NCBI GenBank assembly: GCA_002375465.1
Contig: DFLT01000006.1
Location: 66,528-130,527 of the forward strand
DNA length: 64,000 nucleotides
Reading direction: 5' to 3'
Source of the DNA: Alphaproteobacteria bacterium UBA3612
GTDB taxonomy: Bacteria > Pseudomonadota > Alphaproteobacteria > Sphingomonadales > Sphingomonadaceae
Shown here piece by piece: positions 18,358 to 28,972 of the stretch. Below the pieces are notes generated by a model. The model searched no databases and was not told the DNA's origin. It worked only from the letters and a program-made list of their open reading frames with translations. The position numbers were made by a program, and so were the translations under genes. The stretch's first letter is position 1. Each line of letters opens with the position of its first letter.

Positions 18358-20819
18358 GCCGCCTTGTCCTTTCGGCTCATGCTGGAGTCCACCAGTGCCA
18401 GCAATCGGCGGCGGTCCAGCTTGGTGACGTAGCGGTCAAAGCCTGCCAGCAGGCCCGCATCCATGTCGTCCTGCTCCGCCGGGGACGACAGCGCTAGCAG
18501 GGGCAGTTTCGTCCACTCGCCCCCCGCCCGAATGGCACGTGCGAAATCCATGCCGTTCTTTCCGGGCATCTCGATATCGGACAGGATCAGGTCGAACGGC
18601 TCCCCCGCGTCGCGCAGGGACAGCGCCTCGTCTACGCTTGCGGCCGACGTCACGTCATAGCCTGCCCGATCCAGAAGCGGCGTCAGCATATTCCGAAAAA
18701 ACGGGCTGTCGTCGACGATCAGCACCCTGCCGCCCTTACCGGCACGCGGCGGTCCGCTCCTGCCGCCATAGCGTTCGTACAGCAGGTACGAAACATCGAT
18801 GACTTCCGTCGCCTGGCCGTCGATCACCGCGCTGCCCAGCACCGCCGGATCATCAGACGTCATATCCAGCGCCAAATGCGCGTCGACGATGTCGACGACC
18901 TCATCCACCGCCAGTGCCACGGTCTCGTCGCGACTGGCAAATACCAGCGCCGTTTGCCGCCCGCCGTCAGGCGGCGCATAGGGGGCTGCCATATCGACCA
19001 GCCGAACCAGGCTTTCGCGCAGTTGCACGACATGGTCGCGGCCCGACCGCTCTATCCGGTCATGCTCGATATCCTCGATGCGCGACACCAGGGCCAGGGG
19101 CACCGCGCGCGGGTGCGGCTGTCCCCCGGCACGGAACACCAGCATGGCATCCTTGGCCAGCGCCGCCTCGCAGGCTTCCTCCTCATCCTCCTCGGGCTCC
19201 TCGATCGCGCTGTCGCCCAGATGTTCGGCAAGGCCGGTGACATCCAGGATCATGATGACCTCGCCATCGCCCAGAATGGCATTGCCGGAATAGACGCCCA
19301 ATGCCGACAATGGCCGCGAAACCGGCTTGATCACCAGTTCCTCGGTATCGAAAATCGTGTCGACCAAAATGCCGAACTGGGTGCCGCCACCGCGTATCAC
19401 CAGGACGTGATCGCTGTCGGTCCCCCCGGTCTGCAGCACCTCCCCCAGATGGAGAAGCGGCAATAACCGGCCGCGAAGCCTCAGGACCGGCACGGGCCCC
19501 GCCATTTCGATGCGATGGCCGCCATGGTCGCCCGTCCGCACCAATTCCGCCACGGCCATTTGCGGCACGGCAAAACGCGCCTCCCCCACCCCAACGATAA
19601 GGGCGGGCATGATCGCCAGCGTCAGCGGCACGCGGATTGAAAAGCGCGTTCCCTTGCCGGGGCTGGAGTCGACCTCGATCGTGCCACTCATCCTTTCGAT
19701 ATTCGCGCGCACCACATCCATGCCAACGCCCCGACCGGATATTTGCGTGATCTCGGCAGCCGTCGACATTCCCGGCGCAAAGATCAGGCGCGCCAGCTGC
19801 GCCTCGGTCGCTGCGGCGGCCTCAGCTGGCGACATCTGTCCCCTTTCCACCGCCTTTTCGCGCAAACGCCCGAAATTCAGGCCCCGCCCATCGTCGGACA
19901 AGGTGAGGGTAATATGCCCACCTTCCTGCACGGCCGTCAGCCTGATGGTACCCCTCGGCGACTTCCCCTGCGCGCTCCGGTCTGCCGGAGCTTCCAGGCC
20001 ATGGTCGGCGGCGTTTCGAACCATGTGGGCCAGCGGATCCTTGATCAGTTCCAGCATCTGGCGGTCCAGTTCCGTGTCGCCGCCTTCCAGTTCCAGATCG
20101 ATTTCCTTGCCCAGATCGACGCTCAACTGGCGGACAATACGGGGCAGCAGGTTCCAGGCGCCGGAAATGGGCTGCATCCGCGTTCGCATGACGCTGTCCT
20201 GCAAACGGCTGATCTGCGCGCTCAGCCGCTGCAGCGGCAGGTCCAGATCGGTCGATCCCGTGGCCCGGCGTTCCTGGATCAGCTGGTTGCGGGTCAAGAC
20301 CAGTTCCGAAACGCTGGTCATCAGCTCTTCCAGCAGGGTCACCGACACGCGGATCGACTGGTTCGCCATGGACCCTTCATCCCTGCTCGCGCCGATATCT
20401 CCCGCATTTCCGGTGGCCTCTGGGTTTGGCGCGCAAAGGGTTTCTCCGCGCGACAGACGGTCCAGCCGCTCGATCAGCTTCCCATCGTCGCCTTCAGGCT
20501 CCTTACCGTCCACGCCTATGCTATGTGTGATTTGCCGGATGGTATCGATGGCGGCCAATGTTTCAGTGACGATGGCGGCGTTCGCCTGCAATTCGCCGTC
20601 GCGCAGCTTTCCCAACAGCGTTTCCGCCGCATGCGCCACCCGCTCCAGCCGGGGCAGCGCGATAAAACCGCAGGAACCCTTTACCGTGTGCACCAGCCGG
20701 AAAATATTGGCCAGAACCTCGGCATCGGATGGATCGCGCTCGAACCGCACCAGTTCGTTCGCCACGATCTGCAGGTTCTCCGCCGTTTCGGACAGAAATT
20801 CAGGAAGAAGGTCATCCAT
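18354..20819 (-). CDS. cheA: hybrid chemotaxis kinase CheA with C-terminal receiver
   Basis: An 821-residue CheA. The Hpt domain has phosphorylated His44 in HTVKGSCG. There is no recognisable P2 domain; a short acidic linker follows. The dimerisation helices (LMTSVSELVLTRNQL) and the ATPase domain (MVRNAADHGLE, DDGRGLN, GRGVGMDVV) come next. Two tandem CheW-like segments (about 420-550 and 575-700) follow, and then a complete receiver (VLIVDDSPFFRN, Asp in LSDIEMPGKNG, K in TKLD). The ATG at 20819 is used; the upstream TTG at 20828 has no support. First gene of the che operon. A receiver on CheA suggests internal phosphate control, as in FrzE-like or surface-motility systems. Confidence 0.94.
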   Translation of the reverse strand: MDDLLPEFLSETAENLQIVANELVRFERDPSDAEVLANIFRLVHTVKGSCGFIALPRLERVAHAAETLLGKLRDGELQANAAIVTETLAAIDTIRQITHSIGVDGKEPEGDDGKLIERLDRLSRGETLCAPNPEATGNAGDIGASRDEGSMANQSIRVSVTLLEELMTSVSELVLTRNQLIQERRATGSTDLDLPLQRLSAQISRLQDSVMRTRMQPISGAWNLLPRIVRQLSVDLGKEIDLELEGGDTELDRQMLELIKDPLAHMVRNAADHGLEAPADRSAQGKSPRGTIRLTAVQEGGHITLTLSDDGRGLNFGRLREKAVERGQMSPAEAAAATEAQLARLIFAPGMSTAAEITQISGRGVGMDVVRANIERMSGTIEVDSSPGKGTRFSIRVPLTLAIMPALIVGVGEARFAVPQMAVAELVRTGDHGGHRIEMAGPVPVLRLRGRLLPLLHLGEVLQTGGTDSDHVLVIRGGGTQFGILVDTIFDTEELVIKPVSRPLSALGVYSGNAILGDGEVIMILDVTGLAEHLGDSAIEEPEEDEEEACEAALAKDAMLVFRAGGQPHPRAVPLALVSRIEDIEHDRIERSGRDHVVQLRESLVRLVDMAAPYAPPDGGRQTALVFASRDETVALAVDEVVDIVDAHLALDMTSDDPAVLGSAVIDGQATEVIDVSYLLYERYGGRSGPPRAGKGGRVLIVDDSPFFRNMLTPLLDRAGYDVTSAASVDEALSLRDAGEPFDLILSDIEMPGKNGMDFARAIRAGGEWTKLPLLALSSPAEQDDMDAGLLAGFDRYVTKLDRRRLLALVDSSMSRKDKAA

Positions 20820-20956
20820 CGCGTACAAGGGCCTCTGGCTCGATCAACCGGAAACCTGCACGCCGTCTAGTTAAGGACGGGTTAGGCGCCAGAGCGCGGA
20901 TTGGGCTGCTCCGAAGCTGTGGGAATTCCGTGCGCGCTGGGCTAGAGCGCTCCGCC

Positions 20957-22075
20957 ATGACAACCCAATCCCCCATCTCCCGCGGACTATTGCCCGAGGG
21001 GTTTCACGATCGCCTGGCCCCAAAAGCGGCTGCGGCCGAGCGCCTGGTGCGGACCCTATCCGATTCGATCGGCGCCCACGGCTATGACCGTATCCAGCCG
21101 CCGCTTGCAGAATTCGAGGAAAGCCTCGTCGGGCGACTGTCCGACGGCGGCGCGCAGGATCTGCTGCGCCTGATCGATCCGCTGTCGCAGCGCACGCTGG
21201 CGATCCGGTCCGATATCACGCCGCAGGCAGGCCGTATCGCCGCCACCCGCCTCGCCCATCGCGCGCGTCCGTTGCGCCTGTCCTATGCCGGACCCGTCCT
21301 GCGTGTGCGCCCGCCGCAAGTGGGGGCGGAGCGGGAAATGATGCAGGTCGGGGCCGAACTGATCGGCGCCGATACCGTCGCCGCCGCCGGCGAGGTGCTG
21401 GGCGTCGCGCTGGAGGCACTGACGGCGGCCGGGTGCACCGGCCTTTCCGTCGATCTGACGCTGCCTTCCCTGGTGGGCGAGCTTGCCGCATCGGACTGGC
21501 CGGTCGAAAATCTGGCCGCCGTTCAGGCGGCGCTCGATGGCAAGGACCAGGGCGCTCTGGCGGCAGCCGGCGGCACGGCCTATGCCCCGCTGATCGATGC
21601 CGCAGGGCCGGTAAAGCCCGCCATCGCCGCGCTTAGAAAGGCGGGCATGGGACCGCTGTTCGACCGGCGCATCGATGCCGCCGAAATTCTTGCATCCGGC
21701 GCCTGCGCCGTGGCCAACGTCACGCTTGACCCGACGGAACGGCGCGGCTTCGAATTTCAGACATGGCTGGGGTTCAGCCTGTTCGCCGATGGCGTCCCGG
21801 GCGAAATCGGTCGCGGCGGGACATATAAGGTCGTCCATCCCGACGGGCATGAGGAGCCCGCCGTCGGCGTCTCGCTTTACACCGATTCGCTGGTGCAGGC
21901 AGATTTTGCGGGCGCGACGACACAGCGGATATTCCTGCCGCTCGGCACGGATGCTGACACCGGCCGGACTCTACGTGCGGAGGGGTGGGTCACCGTCGCG
22001 GCGCTGTCCGATGCGGACCGGGCAGAGGCGCTGGGCTGTACGCACCGCTGGGATGGCAAGGCCGTGGCCCTGTGA
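20957..22075 (+). CDS. hisZ: ATP phosphoribosyltransferase regulatory subunit HisZ
   Basis: A HisRS-like paralogue that activates the short form of HisG in the first step of histidine synthesis. The 372-residue protein begins with GLLPEGFHDRLAPKA and has the class II synthetase-like segments AIRSDITPQAGRIAATR and RLSYAGPVLR. It lacks the anticodon-binding domain of true HisRS. The ATG at 20957 is the natural start; the frame upstream runs into cheA antisense. Its TGA overlaps a GTG that starts the next small gene. hisG is outside the window. Confidence 0.9.
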   Translation: MTTQSPISRGLLPEGFHDRLAPKAAAAERLVRTLSDSIGAHGYDRIQPPLAEFEESLVGRLSDGGAQDLLRLIDPLSQRTLAIRSDITPQAGRIAATRLAHRARPLRLSYAGPVLRVRPPQVGAEREMMQVGAELIGADTVAAAGEVLGVALEALTAAGCTGLSVDLTLPSLVGELAASDWPVENLAAVQAALDGKDQGALAAAGGTAYAPLIDAAGPVKPAIAALRKAGMGPLFDRRIDAAEILASGACAVANVTLDPTERRGFEFQTWLGFSLFADGVPGEIGRGGTYKVVHPDGHEEPAVGVSLYTDSLVQADFAGATTQRIFLPLGTDADTGRTLRAEGWVTVAALSDADRAEALGCTHRWDGKAVAL

Positions 22076-22203
22076 CGGAGGAGGAAGCAAGGGAACTGCG
22101 CGCGACGGCGCAGCGTGCCAGCTCCTTCGCCACGGTCGCCCTGTTTCTTGCCACCATGGCGCTTGCGCTTGCCATCCTTGGCCTGTTCATGCCGATCCGT
22201 TAA
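22072..22203 (+). CDS. 43-residue single-span membrane protein
   Basis: A GTG at 22072 overlaps the hisZ stop (GTGA) and opens a 43-residue frame. The product has a charged N-terminus (VTEEEARELRATAQ) and one strong membrane helix rich in Ala and Leu ending in LGLFMPIR. The 4-nt overlap and clear N-in topology suggest a real, translationally coupled gene. It belongs to no family I can name. GGAG-like bases lie inside the hisZ end. Confidence 0.6.
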   Translation: MTEEEARELRATAQRASSFATVALFLATMALALAILGLFMPIR

Positions 22204-22314
22204 GGCGCAGGCCCTTCGGTCACCTTCCCCCACGCGCCGGAATGCCGCGGCACCGCCGGATATTGTAACAATTCACCAAGACGTTCTTCTTTTGCGATCA
22301 GGACATTTCAGACC

Positions 22315-23604
22315 ATGACCAACGTAACCGTTATCGGCGCACAATGGGGCGATGAGGGCAAGGGCAAGATCGTCGACTGGCTGGCGGCCCGTGCCGACGT
22401 CGTCGTAAGGTTCCAGGGCGGCCATAATGCCGGCCATACGCTGGTGGTGGACGGAAAGGTCTACAAGCTCAGCCTGCTGCCCTCCGGCATCGTGCGCGGT
22501 ACCCTGTCGGTTATCGGCAATGGCGTCGTCCTCGACCCCTGGGCGCTGGTGCGAGAAATGGAGACGCTGCGTGAACAGGGCGTGACCATCACGCCCGCGC
22601 AATTGCGGCTCAGTGAAACCTGCCCCCTCATCCTGCCATTTCACCGCGACCTCGACGGGCTGCGAGAGGATGCGTCGGGGGAGGGCAAGATCGGCACCAC
22701 CCGGCGCGGCATCGGTCCCGCCTATGAGGACAAGGCCGGACGCCGCGCGCTGCGCGTCTGCGATCTGCGCGACCTCGCCCGTGTCGGCCCACAGCTTGAT
22801 CGGATAGAGGCGCACCATAATGCCCTGCGCGCCGGGTTTGGCGTCGATCCCATAGATCGGGCCGAGCTGGTCGCGGAACTGGAGAAGATCGCCGAACAGG
22901 TCCTTCCCTTCGCCGGTCCCGTCTGGCGCGACCTGAACGAAGCCCGCCTGCAGGGAAAGCGCATCCTGTTCGAGGGCGCGCAGGGCGTCCTCCTCGACGT
23001 CGATCACGGCACCTATCCGTTTGTCACCAGCTCCAACACCGTCTCGGGCACGGCAGCTTCCGGGTCCGGCCTCGGCCCCAGCGCGGCGGGTTATGTGCTC
23101 GGCATCGTCAAGGCGTATACCACGCGCGTCGGTTCCGGCCCGTTCCCAACCGAGCTGGAGGATGCAACGGGCCAGAAACTCGGCGAGCGCGGTCATGAAT
23201 TCGGCACGGTCACCGGGCGGCGTCGCCGTTGCGGCTGGTTCGATGCGGCGCTGGTGCGGCAGTCGATCGCCATATCGGGCGTCGCGGGCATGGCGCTGAC
23301 GAAGCTCGACGTGCTCGACACGTTCGAGACGCTGCGCATCTGCACCGGCTACCGCGTGGATGGCGTCGAATATGATTATCTGCCCGCAGGTGCGCAGGCG
23401 CAGCTTGCTGCCGAACCGATTTATGAGGAGTTCCAGGGATGGGAAGGGCCGACCGCCGGCGCGCGGTCCTGGACCGACCTGCCTGCTCAGGCGGTGAAAT
23501 ATGTGAAGCGCATCGAGGAACTGGTCGGCTGTCCCGTGGCGCTGGTCTCCACCAGCCCGGAGCGCGACGACACGATCCTGGTGACCGACCCCTTCGCGGC
23601 ATAG
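22315..23604 (+). CDS. purA: adenylosuccinate synthetase
   Basis: PurA makes adenylosuccinate from IMP, aspartate and GTP, the first committed step to AMP. The 429-residue length is normal. The GTP-binding P-loop GDEGKGK, the catalytic Asp in the same loop and His in GGHNAGHT, plus [13 protein letters not shown] and the [11 protein letters not shown] segment, are all present. It follows hisZ and the small membrane gene after a 111-nt gap, and is probably transcribed from its own promoter. Confidence 0.97.
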   Translation: MTNVTVIGAQWGDEGKGKIVDWLAARADVVVRFQGGHNAGHTLVVDGKVYKLSLLPSGIVRGTLSVIGNGVVLDPWALVREMETLREQGVTITPAQLRLSETCPLILPFHRDLDGLREDASGEGKIGTTRRGIGPAYEDKAGRRALRVCDLRDLARVGPQLDRIEAHHNALRAGFGVDPIDRAELVAELEKIAEQVLPFAGPVWRDLNEARLQGKRILFEGAQGVLLDVDHGTYPFVTSSNTVSGTAASGSGLGPSAAGYVLGIVKAYTTRVGSGPFPTELEDATGQKLGERGHEFGTVTGRRRRCGWFDAALVRQSIAISGVAGMALTKLDVLDTFETLRICTGYRVDGVEYDYLPAGAQAQLAAEPIYEEFQGWEGPTAGARSWTDLPAQAVKYVKRIEELVGCPVALVSTSPERDDTILVTDPFAA

Positions 23605-23666
23605 CGCCCTCTCCTGATCGACTTTCTGGTTCTCATTGAGCAAGAAAACTCGTTTCCGGTATTTCG

Positions 23667-23677
23667 GGATCGGGGGT
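23667..23677 (+). promoter_or_regulatory. G5 tract in the katG leader, possible sRNA target
   Basis: GATCGGGGGT lies 38 nt before the katG ATG. Bases 23668-23676 can pair with CCCCCGCTC in the first loop of the candidate small RNA at 28973-29073, with one mismatch in nine. In Caulobacter the sRNA GsrN acts on a G-rich site in the katG leader. This site is a prediction; it requires that the katG transcript starts upstream of it. Confidence 0.35.
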
Positions 23678-23693
23678 ACTGTTGCTCGACTGA

Positions 23694-25937
<2,244 letters not shown>

Positions 25938-26040
25938 GGCTGCCGGTACGCCCCTGAAGGCCGCTCCATAAGGTCAGAGGGCAGGTTTCGCGTCGCGGCG
26001 CCCCGGCGTCGCGGCGAGCGAGCCGGGGGAGGAGGAATAT

Positions 26041-26328
26041 ATGCACCTTCGCGACGTCGACACGCTCGACGCGACCCGAACCTATTGGGTGCCCGCGGTC
26101 GTCGCGCCGGTACGAGACTGGGGCGGCATGCCTACCTGCCGCAAGGGCGCGCGCTTCATGGTCGACCGCCGCACGCTGCAGCCCAGCAGGGACGCGTTCG
26201 AGGCCTTCGACAGCAAGGCAAGCTGCCTGCAATGGATCATGCGCCACCGCGCTGAACTGAACCGCAACATGTCGGGCGCGCAGGTACATGCCGTCGCGCT
26301 CGACGAATGGATCCTCGGCCTCGCTTGA
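26041..26328 (+). CDS. hypothetical protein, 95 residues
   Basis: A purine-rich ribosome-binding site (GGAGGAGG) lies 6 nt before the ATG, which argues for a real gene. The 95-residue product has no signal peptide or membrane helix. It contains Trp residues and two Cys (PTCRKG, ASCLQW) and ends in VALDEWILGLA. I do not recognise the family. It lies alone between katG and a convergent flavodoxin-like gene. Confidence 0.6.
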   Translation: MHLRDVDTLDATRTYWVPAVVAPVRDWGGMPTCRKGARFMVDRRTLQPSRDAFEAFDSKASCLQWIMRHRAELNRNMSGAQVHAVALDEWILGLA

Positions 26329-26367
26329 AGAGGGCACGCCACAATAGGTCGGGAAAGCTGACCCTTC

Positions 26368-26859
26368 CTAGAACACGCCCATGGAAAGGCCCGCCGCCAT
26401 CGCTTGCCCAAGCTCGGCACACCGCGCCAGGTCCCCGGCCTTGATCTGTTTTTCCGCCAGGATTTCCTCGGGCGTCTGCGCGGAGACATTTATGATGAGG
26501 GCATCCTGCACCGGTTTCAGGCGCCAGCCCTTGGCGATGCGGGCGGTCTGCCGCGCGCAATTCTCTCCGTCGGAACCCGCGCACACCATCTGCGCATAGG
26601 GGCGCCCTTCGATGCGGCCCAGTACGGGATAATAGCAGCGGTCGTAAAAATCCTTCATCAGCCCGGCAATCGCCGCCAGATTTTCCGGCGCGGCGAAGAT
26701 ATAGCCATCCGCCGACAGCAGGTCGTCGGGGCCGGCATCCACAGCTTGTTTCAATATCGTCTCGACGTGCGCTTCGTCCCGCGCAGCCTCAGCGGCCGCC
26801 TCCGCCATCTGCCGGGTGCCTCCGGTGCGCGAATGATAGATGATCGACAGCCTGGTCAT
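26368..26859 (-). CDS. flavodoxin / NAD(P)H-dependent FMN reductase-like protein
   Basis: A 163-residue flavodoxin-fold protein. The phosphate-binding loop SRTGGTRQMA replaces the classic TxTGxT, as in WrbA/IsiB-type small reductases. A second loop, FAAPENLAAIAG, would contact the isoalloxazine ring. It could serve as an electron carrier or reductase in stress response. The ATG at 26859 gives the usual N-terminus (MTRLSIIYHS); the frame upstream has no family signal. It is convergent with the hypothetical at 26041. Confidence 0.8.
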   Translation of the reverse strand: MTRLSIIYHSRTGGTRQMAEAAAEAARDEAHVETILKQAVDAGPDDLLSADGYIFAAPENLAAIAGLMKDFYDRCYYPVLGRIEGRPYAQMVCAGSDGENCARQTARIAKGWRLKPVQDALIINVSAQTPEEILAEKQIKAGDLARCAELGQAMAAGLSMGVF

Positions 26860-27010
26860 CGGTCCGCAGCCTAGCGAGCTCTCCCCCGGATGCAAAAACC
26901 GGTACACGAAGCGAACTTATCCCCGCCGCCTGCGTTGCCAGATCGAACCGGAATACCGGCAAACCCGCCCGTTCCTTCTGGCGGGAATCAGGTAAGGGAA
27001 AGGCTGCAAG

Positions 27011-27634
27011 ATGTTAGAACATATTCCGCACTGGCTCGGATCGGCTCTCGGCAATGTCCGCGCGGGACATAATAAGCTGACCATCGTGCAGGAGGATATG
27101 GAGCTGGGCGACGTCGATATCGAACTGTCCAGCCCTGCCTTTGCCATGAACCAGCCGATACCCCTGCGCTACACTGCGGATGGAGAAGGAATTTCGCCGC
27201 CGCTTTCCTGGGAACATGTCCCACCCGGAACGCAAAGCCTTGCCCTCATTGTCGAGGATGCCGATTCGCCATCGCCGCAGCCTTTGGTGCAGGCCATTTA
27301 TTGGAATCTGCCCTCGTCCGAACGCTATCTGTCCGAAGGCGCGATTCGGGAGGACGGGCGCGGCAGTCTCGATGGCCGCGACGTGGGGCGCAATTCCTAT
27401 CTGGTGGAGGGGTGGCTGCCGCCCGACCCGCCCACCGGCCATGGCCCGCACGATTATGTCTTTCAATTGTTCGCGCTGAAAGACACGCCGGACCTTGGCG
27501 AGACGCCGGGGCGCAGCGCGTTTGTCAGTGCGATCAAGGGCCGCATTCTCGGGGCCGGCATTCTTGTCGGCACCTATGAGCGCGGGGCGAGGGAAAGGGT
27601 TTCTCCCGACGGCGCGACGATGGCACCGGCGTAA
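27011..27634 (+). CDS. YbhB/YbcL family (PEBP-like) protein
   Basis: A 207-residue phosphatidylethanolamine-binding-protein fold of the bacterial YbhB/YbcL group. Landmarks are IPLRYTADGEGISPPLSW, LALIVEDADSP, and HGPHDYVFQLFALK. No signal peptide is visible, so it is probably cytoplasmic. Function is unknown; the eukaryotic relatives are Raf kinase inhibitors. AAGG sits just before the ATG. A mildly longer N-terminus than usual may be a local extension. Confidence 0.88.
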   Translation: MLEHIPHWLGSALGNVRAGHNKLTIVQEDMELGDVDIELSSPAFAMNQPIPLRYTADGEGISPPLSWEHVPPGTQSLALIVEDADSPSPQPLVQAIYWNLPSSERYLSEGAIREDGRGSLDGRDVGRNSYLVEGWLPPDPPTGHGPHDYVFQLFALKDTPDLGETPGRSAFVSAIKGRILGAGILVGTYERGARERVSPDGATMAPA

Positions 27635-27781
27635 CGACGCCATAAGGCGGCGCGGCGTTCGATCCGCAACGTCGCCTTCGTTTCATTAGAGTGGCACTGT
27701 TTTCGTGTTCGCTGAACGCCCCAACGGCTAAGAGGGCGGCTCACCCTTTGCGCCGCCCCCGCGGCATGGACAGGATTCGCC

Positions 27782-28666
27782 ATTTCCCCATCCCCTCGCC
27801 TCGGCCTGATCGTCAACGCGCATAGCCGCAAGGGCGCCGACATGTTTCCGCATGCAAAGGAGGCATTGCAGGCGGCGGGCGCCACGCTCGTATTTGCAGA
27901 GGCGGTGCCACGCCCGGACCGTATTTCGGCGGCGATCGACACGGCCATCGCGAAAGGGGCGACGCGGCTCGTCATCGGCGGGGGCGACGGGACCATCTCG
28001 TCTTCTGCAAAGCAGATCGCGGACGCTGGCGTCGAAATGTCCATGCTGCCGCTGGGGACCGCGAACAGCTTTGCGCGCACCATCGAAATGCCGCTGGATG
28101 TGGAGGGTGCCTGCCGGATGGCGGTCACCGGCGATGTTCATCTGGTGGACCTCGGCAGGCTTGGCGATTATTATTTCACGAATGCCGCTGCCATCGGTCT
28201 GCCGGCGGAAATTGGGCGCAGCGTGCCCGATGGGCTGAAACGCATATTCGGCCGCCTCGCCTATTTGATCTGGGCAATCTACAAGCTTTTAAAGTTCAAG
28301 GGCTTTACTTGCACCATCGACGATGGAACGGGCATAAAATCATATGAGGTTGTAGAGGTACGCATCGCCAATGGCCGGTACCTGGGCGGTCTGATCGCGG
28401 TACCGGACGCCGATCCGGAAGATCACAGATTGACGGTCCAACTGGTACGCGGCGTCAGCGGCTGGCAGTTGGCCCATGCCTGGGCCTATATGGCAACGGG
28501 CGATGCCCCCCAGGCGGGCGAAGTCACCGAGCTGATCGCAAAAAGATTCGAGATCGTGACCGACCCGCCGCAACCGGTATCTATCGACGGAGAGGTACTT
28601 GCTCAAACGCCGACATTGGTTGGCCTGGCTCCGGGCGTGCTGAAACTTGTGGTCCCGGCTGCATAG
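27782..28666 (+). CDS. diacylglycerol kinase family lipid kinase, apparent ATT start
   Basis: A YegS/DagK-like lipid kinase. The ATP-binding GGGDGTI and the LGTANSFAR motif are present, along with the C-terminal beta domain ending in the SIDGE segment. The family's conserved N-terminal strand (LGLIVNAHSRKG) lies in frame upstream of the first ATG at 27842. From the frame's opening at 27716 to 27842 there is no ATG, GTG or TTG. An ATT at 27782 has AGGA 6 nt upstream and would give a full-length protein of 294 residues. Alternatives are a frameshift near 27770 (an ATG at 27766 is in another frame) or a truncated protein from 27842. Convergent with the small gene at 28673. Confidence 0.75.
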   Translation: MSPSPRLGLIVNAHSRKGADMFPHAKEALQAAGATLVFAEAVPRPDRISAAIDTAIAKGATRLVIGGGDGTISSSAKQIADAGVEMSMLPLGTANSFARTIEMPLDVEGACRMAVTGDVHLVDLGRLGDYYFTNAAAIGLPAEIGRSVPDGLKRIFGRLAYLIWAIYKLLKFKGFTCTIDDGTGIKSYEVVEVRIANGRYLGGLIAVPDADPEDHRLTVQLVRGVSGWQLAHAWAYMATGDAPQAGEVTELIAKRFEIVTDPPQPVSIDGEVLAQTPTLVGLAPGVLKLVVPAA

Positions 28667-28672
28667 CGCCCG

Positions 28673-28834
28673 TCAGTTCCAGCTGGTTTTCGAATCCGGC
28701 GGCGTCCCCTTCTCATCATTCGTAACGTCGTTCAGCGTTTCGCCGGGCGCGGCCTCTTCCTTCTTCAATTCATCGCTTTTTGGCGCCTTCTTCTGCACCT
28801 TATCCTGGGGAGGCGTTTTCGGGGGTTTGGCCAT
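28673..28834 (-). CDS. 53-residue Lys/Pro-rich hypothetical protein
   Basis: A short frame (MAKPPKTPPQDKVQKKAPKS..., ending DSKTSWN) rich in Lys, Pro, Glu and Asp, with no membrane helix and probably disordered. It ends 6 nt from the convergent lipid kinase stop. A GGAAC-N16-GGTT motif lies 37 nt upstream of the start, which suggests control by the general stress sigma factor EcfG. Similar small acidic/basic stress peptides are common in sphingomonads, but I cannot name the family. Confidence 0.6.
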   Translation of the reverse strand: MAKPPKTPPQDKVQKKAPKSDELKKEEAAPGETLNDVTNDEKGTPPDSKTSWN

Positions 28835-28870
28835 GGCTCGCTCTCGCTTCCGTTCTCGTTTCGCGAAATC

Positions 28871-28895
28871 AACCGCCGAAGCCGGGCGCCGTTCC
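28871..28895 (-). promoter_or_regulatory. EcfG-like promoter (GGAAC-N16-GGTT)
   Basis: On the minus strand, GGAAC at 28895-28891 and GGTT at 28874-28871 are 16 nt apart. The consensus of alphaproteobacterial EcfG is GGAAC-N16/17-CGTT; the -10 has one mismatch. It would start a transcript near 28863, about 29 nt before the small gene. Confidence 0.5.
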
Positions 28896-28941
28896 GTCGG
28901 CCGCTGTCACAGTATTTTCATGCAAAAAAAGGTCGGCGCTG

Positions 28942-28966
28942 GGAACCCGTCCCTGGAAGGGGCGTT
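28942..28966 (+). promoter_or_regulatory. perfect EcfG promoter with no ORF behind it
   Basis: GGAAC at 28942-28946 and CGTT at 28963-28966 are 16 nt apart, an exact match to the alphaproteobacterial general stress promoter. The next ORF on this strand begins about 200 nt later and has its own EcfG-like motif. The bases immediately downstream form two strong stem-loops, so the promoter most likely serves a small RNA. Confidence 0.72.
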
Positions 28967-28972
28967 GATGGG

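Noticed and set aside
19510..20874. Long frames antisense to cheA
   Set aside because: CheA motifs occupy the whole region on the minus strand, and the antisense translation is Ser/Arg-rich with no motif.
22273..23643. A 456-codon frame antisense to purA
   Set aside because: PurA is clear. The antisense product is Arg/His/Asp-rich shadow sequence without motifs.
26930..27010. GGAAT-N15-CGTT upstream of the YbhB gene as an EcfG promoter
   Set aside because: The -35 has a mismatch and the spacer is 15, outside the 16-17 range.
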